A model generated the notes under the pieces. It did not search any database. It was given only the letters and a program-made list of their open reading frames with translations, and was not told the DNA's origin. The position numbers were made by a program, and so were the translations under genes. Below are positions 1 to 13,298 of a DNA stretch of 64,000 bases, piece after piece. How positions within the stretch are numbered: the stretch's first letter is position 1; each line of letters begins with the position of its first letter. The stretch is from Burhinus oedicnemus. Lineage: Eukaryota > Chordata > Aves > Charadriiformes > Burhinidae. The stretch spans positions 160,387-224,386 of the forward strand of contig VFFE01007103.1 in NCBI GenBank assembly GCA_008921705.1. Direction: 5' to 3'.

Positions 1-3000
1 GAAGAATCTCAGTAAACATAGACTCAACAAAAATTATTAAAGAACAAGGAAACTCACTTGCTGGTATCGCTCTCTGGTGACAGGGCTCTACAGCTCACTA
101 ACTTCTACAAGTTGTCACGTGAGCTTTATGTCTAAAGGTTGAGAATCCTGAGTTTGTGACTGATTCACTTCACATGAAAGGGGTTTTTTTGGTATGTAAT
201 GTTAAAACCTTTCAGGACATTATTTTCTTTATAAATGTTACATTTGCAAAATCAAATAGAGATCCTGTGGGAAAAAATAGTATAAGATAACATAACTAAA
301 GAATTGGACTCATTTTTGCATATGCTTTAGGATACAAAGGCTGCACTCAGTCTAAGATTTTCAAACCTTTTAATGCTTTATTTTGCTCTCTTAATTTCTT
401 CTTAATGTAATTGTAATCTAGTGCAGTAGGAATAGATGGCATGCTGTATTGCCAGCATCAAGAATTAAAAAAAAATACATTGCCTTTAATGTTTTCAGAG
501 ATTTGATTAGGAAATATGTGGAAGATAGAAGTTTCATGTTGTGACTGATTTTGAAGAGTCAGAAGCCAAAATAAAAATAAAAAGTTGATTATTTTGTTTC
601 CGTTACAGTTTCTAATGTAAAGTCAATGTTGTTTCAATTTGCAAAGTAAAGTTATTTTATTCCAAAAACATATATAACAAGATATTTTGTTGGAACTTTT
701 CTCCATTTTTTTCTTCCAGAAAGCCTGGAAAAACAAAATGATTTTGCAGTATTTCCAGTTTTTCTCAACCATGCGGCTTTATCCAACTTTCTCTAACCGG
801 CTCTGGTTTTATTTTGTTTAATGTTTGATTTGAGTTTTCAGAGGGGACGCCCCTTCTCTAATTGGTGTTTGACCATGTCAGATTAGATGTTCTCTGGATG
901 CCCCGGCTGCTGGATGGCACAGCCTTGGTTTTCCCCTCCTCAGTGGTCAAGCGGGGCAGCTCTCGTTTCCTCACTTCTTCCAGCTGTTCCCTTGGCGCTC
1001 CTGGTAGCTTTTATATTATATTGGCAGTGCACAGTCAGTTTTGGCTCTAAGAGCTCAGGCTGGCCTCAGGGTTAAGATTTATTCTAAGTAAAGATTTCAG
1101 CAGAGTTTTAGACATGTTACAGAGGATTGGGGTTTTTTTTTCCCATTTCATGATCGCCTGTATTTATCAGGCTGTTGCATGCTGGGGGGATTCAGCACCG
1201 ACCTCAGATGTGGGAGAAGCAGCTGAGCAGATGCAAAATGAGTTCTTGTGATGTGGGAGCTCGCGCTGCACTGGCCAGCACTGATGGTTGGAAACTAAAA
1301 CCCCCTCCTTTCCCTTTCCCCCTCTCCCACCCACCAGTAAAGCTGGGCTTGGAAGTGCGGATACCGGTAACTTTCAAAAAGGCGAGGTGCGTGCAATCAA
1401 GTGTGATGTGCGTGCTGAGCAGGGGTGCAGCCTGGCAATTTCACTGGATGCGTGGTCTTCTAGAGAGCGAGTCCTCTTTTCTCCTTGAAATGGGAAGTCG
1501 CAGCCGGCAGGACTATGGCAACCTCCACTCAAGTTCCTTGTTGTCTTTCCGTGTGCACCTGGCTGTTGTGGGGTTAATACCCAGCGAAAGCTTTCAGGTG
1601 TTTCATCCTCACAGCTGGCACGTGCTCCTTCCCTGGGCACTTGCTAAAAGAGAATATACATCCCAAATACTGCTCTGTCCTAGTGTGCGTTTGCTGAGCT
1701 TCCAGCTTTGTCTACACCTGAAATGCTAGTGCTAGCTTTTTGGGCAACGTAGGGGGGGAGAATTCAGGATCCGACCCATCCCTCTAGTTCCATGTCACGG
1801 TGACAAGGCAGTAAAACTGAAGCGATAAGGTGGTGAAACAGCCCCTCCAAACACTGCGTCGCCTGAAGGAGGCCTGTTTTGCAAGAAAGGGATTGGTGAG
1901 CTTCAGGACGGGGACTCCAATCTGTGGGGTTTTGGTTGTTTTAAAATTTTATCTTATCCTAGAACTCTTAGGAGATGACAAGATATGGCGGTGTGCTTCA
2001 CGCTTCATAATCCGCACCGCTTGCTATTACAAGCCTAATATGTTTGAGAATGCAAAAGTAGCTAATACTGTTAATTTATTTTGAACAAGGTACTTGCTGA
2101 TACTCAGAGGAGCATTTTAGCTGCTCTCCTGGAAGAAATCAAATAAGAGCGATGTGAGGAACAGGCTGGTTACAGGTTGTTTGGGAAGTGAGGCTGTTTC
2201 ACTGAAATTGTGAGCTCCAGGGAACTTATGATAAGTCCTGTAATATTATCTGTACACAATAGGACTTTATGATTGTTGAAATTATCTTATGACAAACACT
2301 TAATTCTTGATGTGCTCAAATTAATTTGTGAGAGTCAAATGAACAAACGCTATTTCATATAAGCATTACAAGCATGTTTTGACATGCTTTGATAAATTAG
2401 GGAATTTTTTTTTTTACTTGATTGAAACCAGACAAATAACCACAAATATGAAATCTTGGAAGATAAAATCCTGAAAGTGTGCTATGCAACTACTTGCAAA
2501 GTTTTATAGCCTAGCTCTTCTTGAGGGACAAATAAATGAGAAATGAAAGCAGCTACTACTATCAGGAAAATGCATTAGTATTTTGACAGATAAATGTGGA
2601 GATCTTAATACATGAAGTTTTTTTTTCTCCCTGATGTGTAAATATACACTTAATGTAATTAGAAACAATTGTGAAGTAGCAGGCAGGGAATTCAAATTCT
2701 TCAGTTAAGCGGATATTGCAAATGTGATTTGTTGACAGCTTGTTGTGCTGCCATTACAGCTGACCTGGAGTTTTCTTTCTAAATGACTTTTCAAAGGAAG
2801 ACTAACATAAAAAGAGACATATTTGGCCAGGGAGTGCTCTGTCTCTGGCTAGCAGCAGATGCTTAGAGAAAGAGCAGAAGAACAGGGCAAGTGCTGGGTG
2901 GTATTTCCTATCGAATAGCCCCCTAACATCTGACTGTCCATGGCTGACTTCCTAAGCTGGAGTTTGCATCCACGTTTTTAATTTTTAATAGCCCTTTTCT

Positions 3001-4272
3001 TCCAGTGATTTGATTTAAAAAGCACCTTGAACCCATTTGTGTTTGTGAAAACCATGCGGAGTCTTCACAAGCAAACTTTTATTTGCTTTCTTTGACATTG
3101 TTTTCAAATTTTCATTTTGGCATTGGGGGGAAAAAAGGTGAAATGCTTTTTCCTTGAGTTGTTTCGCACGTATTGGATATCATTGGTCTGAAGTACTGAT
3201 TGCAAATGCTCTGTTTCAAATTAGAAAAATGACAGTTTGAAGTGTATTTTTTATATCAGGATATTGTCACACAGGAAATGGGATATTAGGCATCAGCCTT
3301 TAGGTGCTACATGGGAACTTGGAAGACTAATAGAAACCCTTTGAAAAGACTCTCAGCTTTTGGTCATAGTTTGCTACTTACTCACTTGTTTACTTTTAGA
3401 GTTTCTCAGGGCTTTGAGATTTTAAGCTAGACTGGCCTGTTTATAATTTTATTTCTGTATTACAACATCTAAGTGAAAGAGGTCAAACCAAAATTGTCAA
3501 TAAAATATGAAAAATGTGAAAAAGTGACATCTTTTATATATACTCTGCTCTGAAGAAAAGTTTTGCATACAAGTAATATTTTTAAACTAAGCCATTGGTA
3601 GGCCTCCTCTTCACATGGCTAGCTTGCCTCTGCTAGTAATAAGAAAGTCCTAAGCATTTAACCCTCATTTGAGGAACTTAATTTGAAAATACAGATTAAA
3701 AACTCTTGCTCAGCCATACCTAGTGCTTGGAAGTGCCTTGAGTCCCTTGGAGCTGGTGATTTCAATACTGAGGTTTCTCAGGCACCTGCAATTCTTTTTC
3801 TAAGCATGGTCAGAAGCACTTTGGTGCCAAACTGCTTAGCAGTTTTGAGACCTACCTCACGTCTGGCCTAGGAGACCTATGAATATGGTGTTTCAAAAGG
3901 AGAGGGACCTCACAGGTACCTTTGAAACTGGCTGGTGGTTCAGGCTCTGAAGAAAATGTAGCAGCAGCAAACACGTTCCTTTGAGTCACAAGAGAAGGTG
4001 ATCAAACTGGGCCTCTTCAATACAGCCCCCAGTCACAAGGAGAGCTGCCCAGAGCGCAAGAGAAAGGCTTTCATGCATTTTTCTCCTGGAAATTGTTCCA
4101 AGGTGCTCATCTCATCTCTCTGGGAAATGCCCTACCTAGCAACCAATAGGTGATTCTTGGGAAGATGCACTTGCAGCCTTATGTGTTGAAGCTACTCCAC
4201 ATTCCATGTGGTCCTTCGCATTCATGGTAGAGAAGTTAGTGAATCTCTGCAGCCTAATAGGGCAGTCATCTG

Positions 4273-4360
4273 GATCAGGGAGGACAAGGTTTCAAATACT
4301 ACTACAAAATATTGCTGATCACGGAGGCCAAGGTTCCAGATACCACTGCAAAGTATTACT
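4273..4360 (+). repeat. 44-bp tandem duplication, two diverged copies
   Basis: Two adjacent 44-bp units start with GATCAGGGAGG (4273) and GATCACGGAGG (4317). They agree at roughly 80% of positions along their whole length, and most differences are transitions. The unit length is not a multiple of three, so the duplication is not preserving a reading frame. It is an old local duplication within the intron with no visible function. Confidence 0.7.
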
Positions 4361-7300
4361 CATCTATCTTTATCTAATGATGGCGTTGTATAAACAGACC
4401 TTGGAGAGGAACTGGGACTGAAGCCCTTTTCATAAGGGGAATGAATGCTCTAAGTCCAGTCTCAGTTCACTCCTAAGTATTCCCTGGAAAGGACAGGAGG
4501 GTTTAGGACCATCCCTCCCTGCACCTTCCCCTAACCTGTACTGCTTCTGTGATAGTTCTTTCCTTCTTCATTATTCTTACTTCTTTACTTTTCTTCCCAT
4601 CCTTATCCACAGGAAGGGATTACAACTTTTTTTCCAATGTGTGAGTTCAGTTCCCTCAGTGACGGTATGAAAGGGAGTTAACACCATGACTTCATTCACT
4701 TTTCAGTTGAAAGAAAGGGAGTAATCCCTGATCACAGCTGTAGTGGCCGCTCTTCTGGAGCTCATTGTGTTATGATGTCCATGAGAAGGGAGGTGGCGAG
4801 ACCCTAGGGAGGTGTGGGACTCTTCCTGCATTGCTGTCACGGCAGCTTGGACGACTCTGTGCTTGGCTTTGGTGAATCCTCTTCTGAGGTATCTAACTGC
4901 ACACCCAAGGCATTTGGGTTAGGATTATGACAGGAGTCAGCAGCCTAGAGGACAGGCAGTGGGAGGCTGGGTAGTACTTACAAACTCTCTTGGTATTCTC
5001 CAGAATCTCCAAGGGTGCTGCATAGATGTCTCTGAATTAGCAGATTATGGAATATGATGTTCCCGTGTAATGGAAAGATCTAGCCCAAGTTCTTATGGAC
5101 ATTGCCTGCCATTCCTGTGTATGCCAATGACTGAAAGAATGGGAGTATATCTCTAGCAAAAGTTATTGGGGACTGTTTTTCTCCAAATTCTCCATGCAAT
5201 CTGCAAAAGGAACCTTTGGGTCCTCAACCTTTCCTCTAGGAAAATTGTGCATAAATAGAGAGGCTTGTAATCGTCTTATGACTTTATCCAACATTTAAAA
5301 GTCCAGTTACATCATCTGGAAAGTAGATTTAAATACTGTGTTTAAAAACTGCTTCTCAGCACAGCAGAAACTGCGTACAGAGCACAGGTTCTCTAGTTCA
5401 ACCTGAATTTGTATGTAATACCAAAACTCCTAATTAATTAACAGTAAATACTTTTTTCTTTGGTTTGATTGTTTTGATCCCAATTATGCAGACTGACCGC
5501 CATATGCAAACTGATGAAGGCATGGACTTAATTTTGATCTTGCTTACACCAACAGATGGAATGATGTGTGACTTGCTGGGTCTGGGTCAGGCTGCAGGAG
5601 GCCATATGTGTTTATTTTAGCATTTATGAATGGTTATATTTACCTCATTGCAATGACTCGCTTTGGTTTCTATTGACAAAACCATGACTTAAGAGAATGT
5701 TTGCAAAGACAAGAACAGATGTTTCCAGGCTGCTTGCCACAGAGAGGAAAAGAGCCAGTATTTACTTGTAAGCTGGTGCTGGCTATGCCATTTTTCCAAT
5801 GAGTAATGATGAACAGTAGCCATTAGTTGCTGAAGATCCTGACTTGACAACAAAGGAATGGGCTTGGAGATGCCTTTTTGTGTAGTCTGATCTATACAAT
5901 AGAGTGAAGACAATTGCTGTAATCACTGAAACCAATTCTACCCTGTAACATACTTTTGAAGTACCTGAATGACCAAGGAGAACCTAAAAGCTTAATGAAA
6001 TAGATAATGCATGGATAATTTCTCCCCTTCTCCCCAGGCTTTTCCTAGACACTTTTATGAAATGGCAAAGCAACATAAACTTTTTGGAGTTAGTTCAATG
6101 ATTTTCTTTTTCCCTCTGTAGCCATAAGAACACCTCCTAAATCAGAGATACTAAAATCAAACCTGTTTTAAATGGTCTTTTATAGAGGGGAATAAGTGTA
6201 ATAGACTATCAGCAGGGTTAATGGGAGGGTTTTGGGGAAAGTGCGAAGAAATGTGTGTGCACAGTTTTAATGGTCAAGGAAGGACGGACTTCAGTCACCT
6301 GGGAGCAGCAGTGTGGGGTGTGTGGCGTCTGAGAATTTGGGTATGGAGTTTTGGAAAGGCAAATTAAGAGTGAGCCTACTTTGGGAGAGAGAACATCTGC
6401 ATGTAGTGATTGTCTCTGGTGTTATATGGGTGGGAAGCCCCAGACAGGCAAAGCAGAGGGGTAGGACAGACCCAGTGGTCTCCCACACTGGGGCGTGGTG
6501 CTCAGTGGGCAATGCCAGGCCTTTGACCTCCATGAAGGCTGTGATCTTTGGGTAAGGAGTTGAGTCTTGCTCTAATGTGATGACGATTTGTGAGGAGAAA
6601 AGCGGTACACGTTTTGAAGAGATGTGGCTATAACAGCAAGAACCTGCTAGATAGAAATGATAAAGAACTACAGAGTATATGACATAAACCAACTCCATTT
6701 CGTTTTTCGTAACGTGAAACACAATGCTGTCCTGGTTCAACCAGAAGCCACTACACAATGTGTCTTTGAATGTCATGAATGCAGGGAGAGTCTGAGCATG
6801 ACTTTTCTTCTTAAGAAACACAAAGCAAGTTTGAAGGAATATACTGTATCAGTTTACCAACAGGGAATCTTTAAAACTTATATATGGAGGCATCTTCTGC
6901 CTTCCCACTTCCATGATCTGCTTACTGCAGGCTTAGTAAAGTGTATTCCAGGAGATATCTCAGGAGTTTTTTCTGTTAGTTTTTAATAGGAAGTGTTATG
7001 TTGATCTGTGAGTGTCATGCCACTGCCACGGGCTGGATGAAATACCATCTGAGCGGTTCATGGGCATACTGGTTCCACCTGCTGGCTGAACTGGTGGTGA
7101 TGACCTGTCAATTAAGTGGTACAAGCAGGGCTGAACAAGTAATCTTGTGACAAGATTTTACAAATAATTCCTGTCTGAGGGATGGGGATAGAGTCTTGTC
7201 TTCATGCTACAAACTTTCTCTCTGTTTTTTCATTAAAAATCATTTCATTAAACTCAGTTTAAAAATGCAGTTTCTTAAGCAGGATGGCAATACCTAATCA

Positions 7301-9006
7301 CAAGTGGACTTTTAGCAAGACAAGGACAGCAACCCTCTGAAAATAAATGATGAACAAATTAACCCTCTGATGTGCCAGCGCTGCTGCCTGCTCATCACTT
7401 CTGGAGCTTACCCAGGGAGAGAAAGCCCAGACCCGCTCCCCCTAGAGGTATCAGAGATACTGCATGGCATGCCCGAGGGCTGGGAGAAGGATGACCCCAC
7501 ATTGGGAACATACTCCAAAAACTTCCCCAAAGAGGGAAAAGGGTGGGGGGTGGGGGGAACTCAGAGCTAGACTTAACCTTGGATACTGCACTGTCCATGG
7601 GTACAGAAGAAAGGCTGGAGATGAGCAGAGCAAATGGCTCTTGTTATCATGGGCTGTAGGGTTGAGACTAGGGTTCGGGGGAGCATGGGCATGAGATTCC
7701 AGTTAAAGTTGGATCCTGCAAAGCCTGCAGGGCTAAAACAAAGCTGAGGCTTTACATGAAGGCAAATGGTGTTTGCTAGGTATGACTAATGCCAGAATTA
7801 GTGTTGGAGTTACTGTTAGGATTTGGGATTTTGGGTGCTCTAGAGCTTAGTTCCTTGTTTGAATCTCACCAGGCTTTCAGTGCTGAGGGTTGGCTCTAGC
7901 AGAAGTAAATCTTTTTTCATTAGTTTTGTTAGCACTAGGCTATGATTAAGTCTAAATTTAAGATAACAAATTTTCTGAGATCCTGTGTTATAGAGTTTCA
8001 TTTCTTGCTATGTTGTCAAAGCACGTGGAATAGATTAGCAGCTGGTTCTATGGAGGTAAATGTTTTATATTATAGTCTTTGGAGCTTGTAGGTTTTTAAA
8101 GGTCTTTAGAGGTGCCCTTTAGGTTCTTTGAAGATTCACCTATTCAGGATATTTTAAGAGTGCGTGGCTGCATTAACTTTCGCCTGCTTGTTGCAAACCT
8201 TCATCCCTCATTTTTCTACCAAAGGAAGAAGAGAAGGTTTCTGAGGGAACATTGTGGTGTTGCTGTCCTTCCTCCTGCTCCACACAGTCGTTGCTGGCTT
8301 CCAGAGGTTCAGCCTAGCCTCCTAGTGACAAACTCAGAAAAGGAGCAAATGGTTTATGAATCACACAAGGCTACAGTTATACTCCAGAATAAACCAGGGA
8401 CAGGTTATTAGTGCATGAGCTGGTCCTACAGATGTCCATATTGACATGCTTCTTAGCATGGTTTTGTCCTGTATTGATTAGTTGTCCCCCAGGCATGGCC
8501 TGGGCACAGTTCAGGAGGTGAGCATGCACCACGACGATAAACAGTTTGGATATGGCCATTCTCTTCGGGAAAGTGATTTAACCTCAGGGACAGGAGATGC
8601 TCTGTACCACTTGGCCTCAGAGCCAGAGAAGAGTCGCTTGCCTGAATTATTTAGTGATACACAGCAAGCCAAATTGACTCGGGGACAAACAAGCCAATGA
8701 CTGGGTCTGAAGGGTCAGCCTAAGGAGCATCTTAATGGGGAGGGAATTCTTGCATCAATTGCAAAGACGCTGCTCATTTGCAACCATTATTTTATTTTCT
8801 GTTTTAAAAGCACTGGTATTTGGAAGCAAATCCCTCCAGTTTTCTTTGTTGTTTCTGATGGCATGTCTGTGGTTGTGGGAACTCGGTAGCACTTGCAGGT
8901 ATGCTGCAGCAGATTACCATGCTGCCAGTAGTTTTCATGCAACATTACTGTACCATGGTCAGAAATGGTTGATTGCACGGCAGAAGGAAGCGCAGAGCAG
9001 TTTTTG

Positions 9007-9105
9007 AGTATTTAGATAATGCTAGATGGAATACGAGTCTGATTGCATTTGACTTAAAAGCAACCTCCTTCCCTGCCTAAAAACCAAAATCCCACCCCTG
9101 AAAAT
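9007..9105 (-). repeat. Left arm of a diverged inverted-repeat pair
   Basis: Read on the minus strand, this arm matches 9659-9752 read on the plus strand over about 95 bp at roughly 70-75% identity with small gaps. Shared words include TTTGGTTTT, AAATGCA, TCAGA and ATTATCTAA. The arms are separated by about 550 bp. They are either two copies of one unrecognised old interspersed repeat in opposite orientation, or the remains of a fold-back element. I do not recognise the family. Confidence 0.6.
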
Positions 9106-9658
9106 ATTACAGCTGCCTCCCATGGTAATTTTTTTAGTGATTTTTATAGGCTCAAGAATTCTCAGATACAGATAGTACTTTGTCTGTTCGGAGAGAGGTG
9201 ACACTTCATCTTTCACTAAGATACTTCAGGCTCATTCTCATACCAAATCCATTTTCATTCCTGCTATATGAACCTGTAACATAGGTTATGCAATTAGGAG
9301 GAAAGTGTTTGCAGAAACGATAAGGAAAACCTGATAAATGAAATCTGCTATACACTGTCAGTCACGCTGATGCTATTCCAATAAACACAAACATGTTTTT
9401 GTGTACCCAGTTTAAAGAGACAGAGTAAAATAATTTATGGCCAATATTGTCTTTCCTTCCTTGCAGCATTTATATGTATATAACACTATACACACCAAAA
9501 ATATGTTAAGGGAGCATTACTGACATAAAGTAGACTGCTAAAAAGGCAATGCTATGGTTAGTGTCATAGTTACAGCATTATAGTTAACAGGCTTTTTGTT
9601 CAGTAACTGAGCCCCTCTCTGTGAATGTGCTATATATGGTCTTTATGCAATTAGGAGC

Positions 9659-9752
9659 ATTTTTTAGGGTGAATGTTTGGTTTTAGGAAGGGGTTTTCTT
9701 TCAAGGCAAATGCAGTCAGATTTATATCGCATCTGTTATTATCTAAGTGGAG
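9659..9752 (+). repeat. Right arm of a diverged inverted-repeat pair
   Basis: This is the partner of the arm at 9007-9105. It is directly preceded at 9644-9657 by TATGCAATTAGGAG, a 14-mer that also occurs in direct orientation at 9287-9300, and both copies have GCTATAT a short way upstream. The unit therefore seems to be longer than the inverted part, with a partial direct copy inside the loop. The family is not recognised. Confidence 0.6.
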
Positions 9753-9860
9753 CCTTGTCTTCCAGAGGAGATTTGTCTTATAGAGTGCGCAGATTGGGCA
9801 GCCTTCAATTTAGGATTGGATGCAAAACACTTGTCCAAGTGTTGCCCTATAATTTTTTCC

Positions 9861-9880
9861 TTTTTTTTTTTTTTTTTTTT
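9861..9880. repeat. Poly-T tract (T20)
   Basis: This is an uninterrupted run of 20 T. No retroelement body that would make it a poly-A tail on the minus strand is recognisable beside it. It is treated as a simple repeat. Confidence 0.9.
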
Positions 9881-12295
9881 CTGTACAAAACCTTGCTTGG
9901 AAGACAAAATCAGTCATTTCCTTGTGGGAATTGTTATTCTGCTCTTTCACTGTAGTTTCCGAGTGCCTCAGAAATGTTAATGTATTGTTAGCAGTTCTGA
10001 GGAGGTCATGTGATATCTCCACTTTATGAATCAGGAGTGAACACTGGTGGTTGAAGCACAGGTCCGAGAGTGTTTGCTAATTTGGGGGCTCTGTTCAATG
10101 ACCCGATTTCTTGGACTAATGCATGTTGTATGATCAAGGCACATTCCCTGTTGTTGATTTCAGTGGTATTAGTGAGTGCTCAGGAGCTCTGGAATCTGGG
10201 CCTCAGGGCTTCAAACTGAAGACCAAAGGTATAAGGAATACATACTTGCTGACCAGCTGAGTCAAGACTTAGTGTAAAGGGCTTCCCTAGCAGCACATAA
10301 GAACTGTGGAGTAGAGGCTAGCATACAGTACTTTCTTCAAGGATGATGCTCATTTCCAGTTGTCCGGAGCCTCTATCTTCTGATTCTACTGTGCCTTTGC
10401 GTATCTGTAACAAATGAGGCAGTGCTCCAGTGATTCATGGTCTCTCTAGCTGCACTTCTGATTCTCAGAACAGATACCTACTGGCAAGTTAGAAAACAGA
10501 TCATTTATTTAAAGAGGATACTCGGAGAAAACAGTCCAAACCACTTCAGCTTTGACAGCCTGTCCCAAGTTTTCCTTGTTATTGCACAAAATAGGATAGT
10601 CTATGTATACTTTAAAACTGTGCCCATATTTTATCTTACAGTAGCCAGCTGATGAGAGTACCTGAGTCAGTCTCTTCCTTCAGCTAAATATCCTGCTACA
10701 TACTCTTCTACTTGAAAACAGCTCATCTTTGCTCAAAACTGGTCTGTAGTGTCAGCTCAGTGACATTAGTTTACTACACTGGGTGGTGTTGCTGAGAATG
10801 TAAAACTATCCCATTAGCCTGTTTGCAATATAAAATAGGGTTCTGCGTTTTACAAGCTTATGCGGTGTAGCGAGATTCTGGCATGTGTAAAGGAAAAAGG
10901 TGTTAAGGAGAGCTGGCAGCTCCTTAAAGAGAAGATATTAAGTGCAAACTCTTCCAATAAGGAGAAAAGTTAAGGAAGTGCAGTAGAAGACCAGTGTAGC
11001 TAAATTGTCAGCTCTTCATGGCCCCTGAAGAGAAGAAGTTTTTTTACAGAGTGGGAAGTAGGTCAAATTTCCAAGAACACAGATAAAAAAATAGCATGTA
11101 GGGACAATAAAATCAGAAATCTTGAGCACAAAATTAGTTGAAAGTATCCAGGTGTGTAACAGGTGGTAAGAACTCATTTTTCATGTACATTAGTAATGAA
11201 AAAAAGACTGAAAGAAAATGTTAGAGGGTGAAAAGGATCAACAGACAGCATTGGGAAGGCCAAAGTGTCTTTGGTTTGTTTGGGTCTTTCCCAGTAAAGT
11301 GGGTACTGCTGCTACTGATAACATGGGGGACTGTACTGCCACTGCTACCCTGGCCTGATCAGCAGGAGCCTGGGTGCCAGAAGATCTCAGATGCACAAAT
11401 TGAGTGTCCCTGTACAGCCTGATATCTACAGAATTGTGCACCTTCCCCCCCAACCCAACAATTTTAGGATGGTTTGTCTGGAGAACGTTGCTGTACAGTA
11501 CCTGAAATACTGATTGAAGATGACTTGGAAAGTGTCTGGGAGCAGTCCACTGTCAGAAGGGAAGCATGAGCTGGGAGGATCTCAGAGGTGGCTTCTTTGC
11601 AACTGCTATTCTGTACTTCTGTTAATGGGTTAGATGATGACACTTGAGTGCGAGAATTTGTATAGAAGGCACTAAGCTGGTAAGGATGAAAAGCACTATG
11701 AAAGAAAGAGCTACAATTCAAAGTGGCCTTGATCAGTTGGAGAAGTAATCATAAAAAGAATGGTCAGTTCAGCAAGGACTTGTTCTATATATGACTCTTA
11801 GGAGTAACCAACTTTACTTATAAAGACTGGGGAATAAATTCCTAGGGAGTAATTATTCAGAAAAAAGTCTGAGAGTTGCAGGGAACCACAAGCCAGTACA
11901 CTAGTCTACATTGTCATGCTGTGGTATATAGTATTTTGGGGTGAATAGAGAGGAATGTAGCCTGCAGAACACATGAAAAAAAACCCTTCTTGGCTGGAGT
12001 ACATGTCAAGTCGCAGGGACTATACCTTGGGAAAGATGTGAATCAACAAGACTATGCAGAAGGTCAGAAACAAGGCTGAACAAACGGTCGCAAATAACAT
12101 GACTGATACATATGTATTAAGCAAATTGGTGTTATTTGGGGTAGATGGCAGCAATATGATTAGTGTTTATTGTAGCCTTCTGTACATATGGGCTGCTGCA
12201 AAGAGGGAGAGAATAACCTGTTTTCTATGCCTGTGATAGCACAAAGACCATAAGTTCCAGCAAGAGAGATGATGCTACCAAGGTAAGAGCGATCC

Positions 12296-12445
12296 AGCAC
12301 TGGAAGAGTTTGCATGGGGAGATTATTGAATCTCCATTGTTGGAGGCCTTCAAGAACAATTAGGAAACATCCTCTGGCAATAATATAAGTTGTAGCAGAT
12401 TCTGCTGTGGGACTGGACATCGCCTGACATCTCTCCCAGGTGTAA
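12296..12445 (+). mobile_element. Old CR1-type LINE 3' fragment
   Basis: The segment reads like the 3' part of a CR1 element: GAATCTCCATTGTTGGAGG, then TTCAAGAACAATTAGGAAAC, then a tract ending TGCTGTGGGACTGGAC. These correspond to the CR1 stretches that say 'tctccatccttggaggttttcaa' and 'gggttggactagatg' in spirit. It is strongly diverged, 5'-truncated and lacks a clean octamer tail, so it is older than the copies at 48.3 and 53.4 kb. Assignment is by recognition from memory, not by alignment. Confidence 0.65.
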
Positions 12446-13181
12446 TTGCATTGTTTTCTCATGCTCTTCCTCTTTCATCTTTTTTATCCTTTTACTCCTT
12501 GGTGAGTACACTATTGTCTGGATAGGGATTTCTTAGTTGGTGGGGGCGGGGATTAAAGTCTAGCAAATCCACAGCAGTCATCTTGGTACATAACTTCATG
12601 GGGCAGTGCTTTAAACTACTATATTTGACTAACTGCTGAAGCTGTAGGAGTCCCAGGCCACAACTTTGTAGTGAGAGTGTTCCTTGTAGACAGAGTAAGG
12701 ACTGGGACTTGCTTTCTAATCAACGTATTTTCTGAAGACTCTTAAAATGCATGTAACAGTCTGACATACCAGCTGTCACCAGAAATCGTGTCCCCCACCG
12801 ACACCCACGTGCTGTGCGTTGGCACTCATGTCACACGGAGAGGGAGTGTTGACAGGTCCTCTTGCTAGTCACCTTAGAAAGGGAGGAGAGAAGCCAGGGT
12901 TCAGCAAAGGAGAACACCAGGAATGGCAGAACCAGAACAGTCTGAGCAAAGAGTTACTGGACTGGCCCGGGGCTTTTTTGCAAGTCCAAGAGGAAATGCG
13001 TGCAGCAGAAGAGAAATTTTTCTGTAGCCTCATCCATGTTTAGCTTGGTGTTTGGGACTGATTTGAACCTCTCTCCTTGTGGGACAGCAGTGCAACGCCA
13101 TCCATGGCCAATCTTTCCAGAGTCTTGAGTAGCTGTAGTTGAATTAGTGTTAAAACTGAACCATGTTTTCTTTTGACTTAG

Positions 13182-13298
13182 AAGCCGAACTTGATTTCCA
13201 AGCCAATGCTTGACAGCATCCTTTGTCTTCGTGATGACAGATGGAAGTATGTCCGGAGCCTCCTTACCCCAGCCTTCAGCGATACCAAACTGAAAGAG
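13182..13298 (+). CDS. TBXAS1: Thromboxane-A synthase, exon with the C-helix (partial gene)
   Basis: This 39-codon exon lies between acceptor TTTTGACTTAG and donor GAG|GTAAGG and reads KPNLISKPMLDSILCLRDDR then WKYVRSLLTPAFSDTKLKE. It aligns without gaps to the part of human thromboxane-A synthase just after residue 110, which contains LFLRDKRWEEVR. The WKYVR segment is the P450 C-helix WxxxR motif, whose Trp and Arg contact the haem propionates. The enzyme isomerises prostaglandin H2 to thromboxane A2 on the cytoplasmic face of the endoplasmic reticulum. The donor falls after a complete codon (phase 0). The acceptor is taken as phase 0 because that fits the alignment, but the preceding exon is not visible to prove it. 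CYP3 paralogues are the nearest alternative; the later exons exclude them. Confidence 0.93.

Larger units (their letters stand above)
1..13181 (+). other. TBXAS1: Upstream intron of TBXAS1 (5' end outside window)
   Basis: This stretch ends at a good acceptor (TTTTCTTTTGACTTAG) directly before the first recognisable exon. I looked for the protein segments that precede that exon in the family (N-terminal anchor, proline-rich hinge, first beta strands) and found none, so it is called intron. It contains a 44-bp tandem duplication near 4.3 kb, an inverted-repeat pair near 9.0 and 9.7 kb, a T20 tract at 9861-9880 and an old CR1 fragment at 12.3-12.45 kb. The open frames in it, the longest being 184 codons at 1175-1729, resemble no family I know. 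A very short 5' exon could have escaped notice. Confidence 0.75.

Noticed and set aside
1175..1729. 184-codon plus-strand open frame
   Set aside because: No recognisable domain, it lies in a locally GC-richer stretch with other overlapping frames on both strands, and it has no match to the N-terminal half of TBXAS1 that would be expected upstream.
6720..6780. TGTCCTGGTTCAACCAG at about 6.73 kb resembling the start of the avian LTR
   Set aside because: The sequence after the first ten bases does not follow the LTR, and no matching GGTTAAACCACGACA-like end was found within 1 kb.
6291..6821. 176-codon minus-strand open frame
   Set aside because: No family resemblance. It is overlapped by two plus-strand frames of 80 and 109 codons, and nothing around it looks like a promoter, a poly-A signal or a retrocopy.
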